Below are positions 62,220-64,000 of a DNA stretch of 64,000 nt, piece by piece (positions within the stretch are counted from its first letter, which is position 1; each line of letters opens with the position of its first letter). The notes below the pieces were generated by a model, which worked only from the letters and a program-made list of their open reading frames with translations, was not told the DNA's origin and did no database searches. The stretch lies in contig NZ_JAGFNS010000034.1 in the NCBI RefSeq assembly GCF_017592555.1, positions 1 to 64,000 of the forward strand, in the 5' to 3' direction. A program made the position numbers and the translations under genes. Source of the stretch: Actinoplanes flavus. GTDB taxonomy: Bacteria > Actinomycetota > Actinomycetes > Mycobacteriales > Micromonosporaceae.

Positions 62220-63098
62220 GTGGGGAAGTTCCGGATACGGTCGGCGAACATCGCGCTGACCGGCATCGTCGTCGCGTTCGGGGTCGTGTTCTTCACCCTG
62301 ACCGTCCGCGCCGGCAAGGCCGACAGCGCGCTGCTGTTCGTCGTGCTGCCGACCGCCCTGGCGGCCGCGCTCACCCTCACACCGGGCAAGAGCACCCACG
62401 GCACGGTGTTCCGGCTCACCACCGTCGGCCTGCTGCTGGCGGCCGTGGCGCTGCACGAAGGCGCGATCTGCGTCGTGCTCGCCGCGCCGCTGGTCTACGG
62501 CGTCGCACACGGCGTCACCGCCCTGTGCCGGATGTTCCAGGACCGCGACAAGATCATTCCCGCCCTGCTGCCACTCCCGCTGCTGCTCACCGGGGTCGAG
62601 GGCGTCGACCCCGAGTGGCGCGTCTACCCCGACCAGTCCGTTCAGGTCAGCCGGGTCGTCGCGGCCGCGCCCGCCGACGTCGCCGCCCGCCTCGCCGCCG
62701 GACCGCGACCGGTCGCCACCCGCCCCATCGCGTTGCGCCTGCTCGGCGTCCCCACCCCCGAACACGTGCACGGCACCGGACTCGCCGTCGGCGACCGGTG
62801 GATGTTCGGCTACCACGGCAGCGCCCACGGACCCGGCGGCCAGATCGTCACCGAGGTCCGCGCCGCCGGCGACCACGAGATCACCTTCGCCGTCCTCGAG
62901 GACACCTCCATCACCGGCCGCTGGGTGCGGATGCGCGACGCCACCGTCAGCTGGCGGCCCGCCGGCACCGGCACCGAGGTCACGCTGCGCATCGACTACC
63001 GGCGCGGCCTCGACCCGTCCTGGTACTTCGGACCGCTCCAGGACGGCTTCCTGCACGCCGGCGCCGACCACGTCCTGGACATGCTGGCCCTGACATGA
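62220..63098 (+). CDS. Membrane protein with C-terminal SRPBCC-like domain
   Basis: A 292-residue protein. Three or four membrane helices occupy residues 10-125 (ALTGIVVAFGVVFFTLTVRA; LLFVVLPTALAAALTLT; LLLAAVALHEGAICVVLAAP). From about residue 140 a soluble SRPBCC-type domain follows (VYPDQSVQVSRVVAAAPADV; LEDTSITGRWVRMRDATVSW; GTEVTLRIDYRR). GGGGGAGG precedes GTG 62220. Its stop overlaps the next gene's start (ATGA), so the two products probably act together on a lipid-like substrate. Confidence 0.75.
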   Translation: MGKFRIRSANIALTGIVVAFGVVFFTLTVRAGKADSALLFVVLPTALAAALTLTPGKSTHGTVFRLTTVGLLLAAVALHEGAICVVLAAPLVYGVAHGVTALCRMFQDRDKIIPALLPLPLLLTGVEGVDPEWRVYPDQSVQVSRVVAAAPADVAARLAAGPRPVATRPIALRLLGVPTPEHVHGTGLAVGDRWMFGYHGSAHGPGGQIVTEVRAAGDHEITFAVLEDTSITGRWVRMRDATVSWRPAGTGTEVTLRIDYRRGLDPSWYFGPLQDGFLHAGADHVLDMLALT

Positions 63099-64000
63099 CC
63101 GTCACCGCCGCCCGCTACCTGTGCCTGATCCTTCCGGTCGCCGCGCTGCTCGCCGCCGCCCGCGCCGATCGCGACCGGCAGGCACGGGCCGGCGCGTCCC
63201 TGGCCTTCATCACCGCGATCACCGGCATCGCCGTGCTGCACGAGACCGCCACGGCCGCCCGATGGCACGGGTTCGCGACCGTCGACGGCACCTACCGGGG
63301 TCTCCCGATCGACCTCTGGCTCGGCTGGGCGATCCTCTGGGGCCCGATCCCGGTGCTGCTGCGCCGATGGCTGCCCCTCCCGGTCGCCCTCGGCCTGCTG
63401 CTCTGGCTCGACGCGACAGCCATGCCACGGCTCGCCCCACTGATCGACCTCGGCCCGCACTGGCTGCTCGGCGAGACGCTCGGCCTGATCGCGGTGGCCC
63501 TGCCCGCCCAACTGCTCGGCCGCTGGACCGCCGACCGCCGCCACCTCGTCCCACGGGTGCTGCTGCAATGCGCCACGTTCGCGGTCCTGCTGCTGTGGCT
63601 CACCCCCACCGTGGCGTTCACCGTCGGTGACGGCGGCTGGGACCGGCTACTCGACCTGCCCACCTCCGCGATCATCGTCCTCGGCCAGCTGGGTGCCGCG
63701 GTCGCGGTTCCCGCACTCGCCGGGGTCCGCGAGTTCGCGCTCCGCGGCGGCGGCACCCCCTACCCGTGGGACCCGCCGGTGCGGCTGGTCACCACCGGCG
63801 TCTACGGCTACCTCGCCAACCCGATGCAGGTCAGCGCGGTCCTGCTGCAACTGCTGCTGGCTGCCGCGACGCACAGCGCCACGCTGGCCGCGGTCGCCCT
63901 CGGCACCACCGCCTTCGCCGCCGCGGTCGCCGGGCCGCACGAAAGACAGGACCTCCATCTCCGGTACGGGCGCAGCTGGCGGCAATACCGCGACCGGGTC
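63095..64000 (+). CDS. Isoprenylcysteine methyltransferase-like membrane protein (3' end outside window)
   Basis: At least 302 residues, open to the right edge. Several helices (YLCLILPVAALLAAARAD; GLLLWLDATAMPRLAPLIDL; VLLQCATFAVLLLWLTPTV) precede VRLVTTGVYGYLANPMQVSA and WRQYRDRV, the SAM-binding core shared by isoprenylcysteine carboxyl methyltransferases and phospholipid methyltransferases (GPFRYSRNPMY-like motif). ATG 63095 overlaps the upstream stop. Substrate unknown. Confidence 0.8.
   Translation, partial: MTVTAARYLCLILPVAALLAAARADRDRQARAGASLAFITAITGIAVLHETATAARWHGFATVDGTYRGLPIDLWLGWAILWGPIPVLLRRWLPLPVALGLLLWLDATAMPRLAPLIDLGPHWLLGETLGLIAVALPAQLLGRWTADRRHLVPRVLLQCATFAVLLLWLTPTVAFTVGDGGWDRLLDLPTSAIIVLGQLGAAVAVPALAGVREFALRGGGTPYPWDPPVRLVTTGVYGYLANPMQVSAVLLQLLLAAATHSATLAAVALGTTAFAAAVAGPHERQDLHLRYGRSWRQYRDRV

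Overview
The window is high-GC DNA (roughly 70% by eye) with GTG and TTG starts, ATGA/TGATG stop-start overlaps and strong GGAGG ribosome sites. It carries a SARP-type regulator, ESX/WXG100 toxin genes, a mycothiol-family enzyme and a rifamycin-associated element in front of a HelR-like helicase. Together these point to a filamentous actinobacterium, most likely Micromonosporaceae (Actinoplanes-like). The genus is an inference.

Layout. 1-1,960: scarred DNA with the first 31 codons of an IS5-type transposase, a DUF1963-like gene, a collapsed IS3-type remnant, and tRNA-Leu(GAG) with its terminator. 2,083-8,603: single-gene units (mycothiol/DinB-like protein, patatin, GGDEF protein, alpha/beta hydrolase divergent from a TetR regulator with paired operators, S66 carboxypeptidase, secreted RTX protein). 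8,661-15,634: a divergent pair of large ATPase-TPR proteins, an AfsR-like regulator and a CHAT-protease/NTPase/TPR protein with seven nearly identical 41-residue repeats. 15,646-22,842: a translationally coupled exporter operon (two ATPases, one with an AbrB-like tail, and two FtsX-type permeases). 23,169-27,584: a membrane protein with a solute-binding lipoprotein, a secreted protein, an orphan ClpX-type zinc-finger protein and a VWA protein. 27,636-33,962: a complete Mrp antiporter operon (A/B fused, C, D, E, F, G) led by a TrkA-C-type regulatory protein. 34,167-35,805: a NarL-type two-component system.

35,842-49,537 is an accessory conflict region. A YbaB-like protein, a WXG100 protein and a 1,893-residue polymorphic toxin form one operon. 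The toxin has two papain-fold (Tox-PL) domains and a C-terminal RNase A-like domain, and is followed by a small immunity candidate and a damaged partial copy. On the other strand are two paralogous deaminase/SUKH-3 proteins joined by a triplicated 41-bp unit that creates two overlapping 14-codon ORFs. WapI-like and barstar-like immunity candidates follow. Housekeeping-type enzymes (SnoaL, phosphotransferase, isochorismatase) lie between.

49,760-64,000 returns to small units: VOC protein, orphan ABC-2 permease, conserved hypotheticals, a DHFR-like reductase, a frameshifted TPR protein coupled to a TetR gene, a quinone reductase, an ET79-like secreted protein, the HelR/SRPBCC pair, and a membrane SRPBCC protein coupled to an isoprenylcysteine-methyltransferase-like protein that runs off the window. 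This last pair lies behind two mirror-image operators. The best candidates for something new are the CHAT-NTPase-TPR protein, the toxin locus with its damaged immunity copy, and the coupled mini-ORF array.
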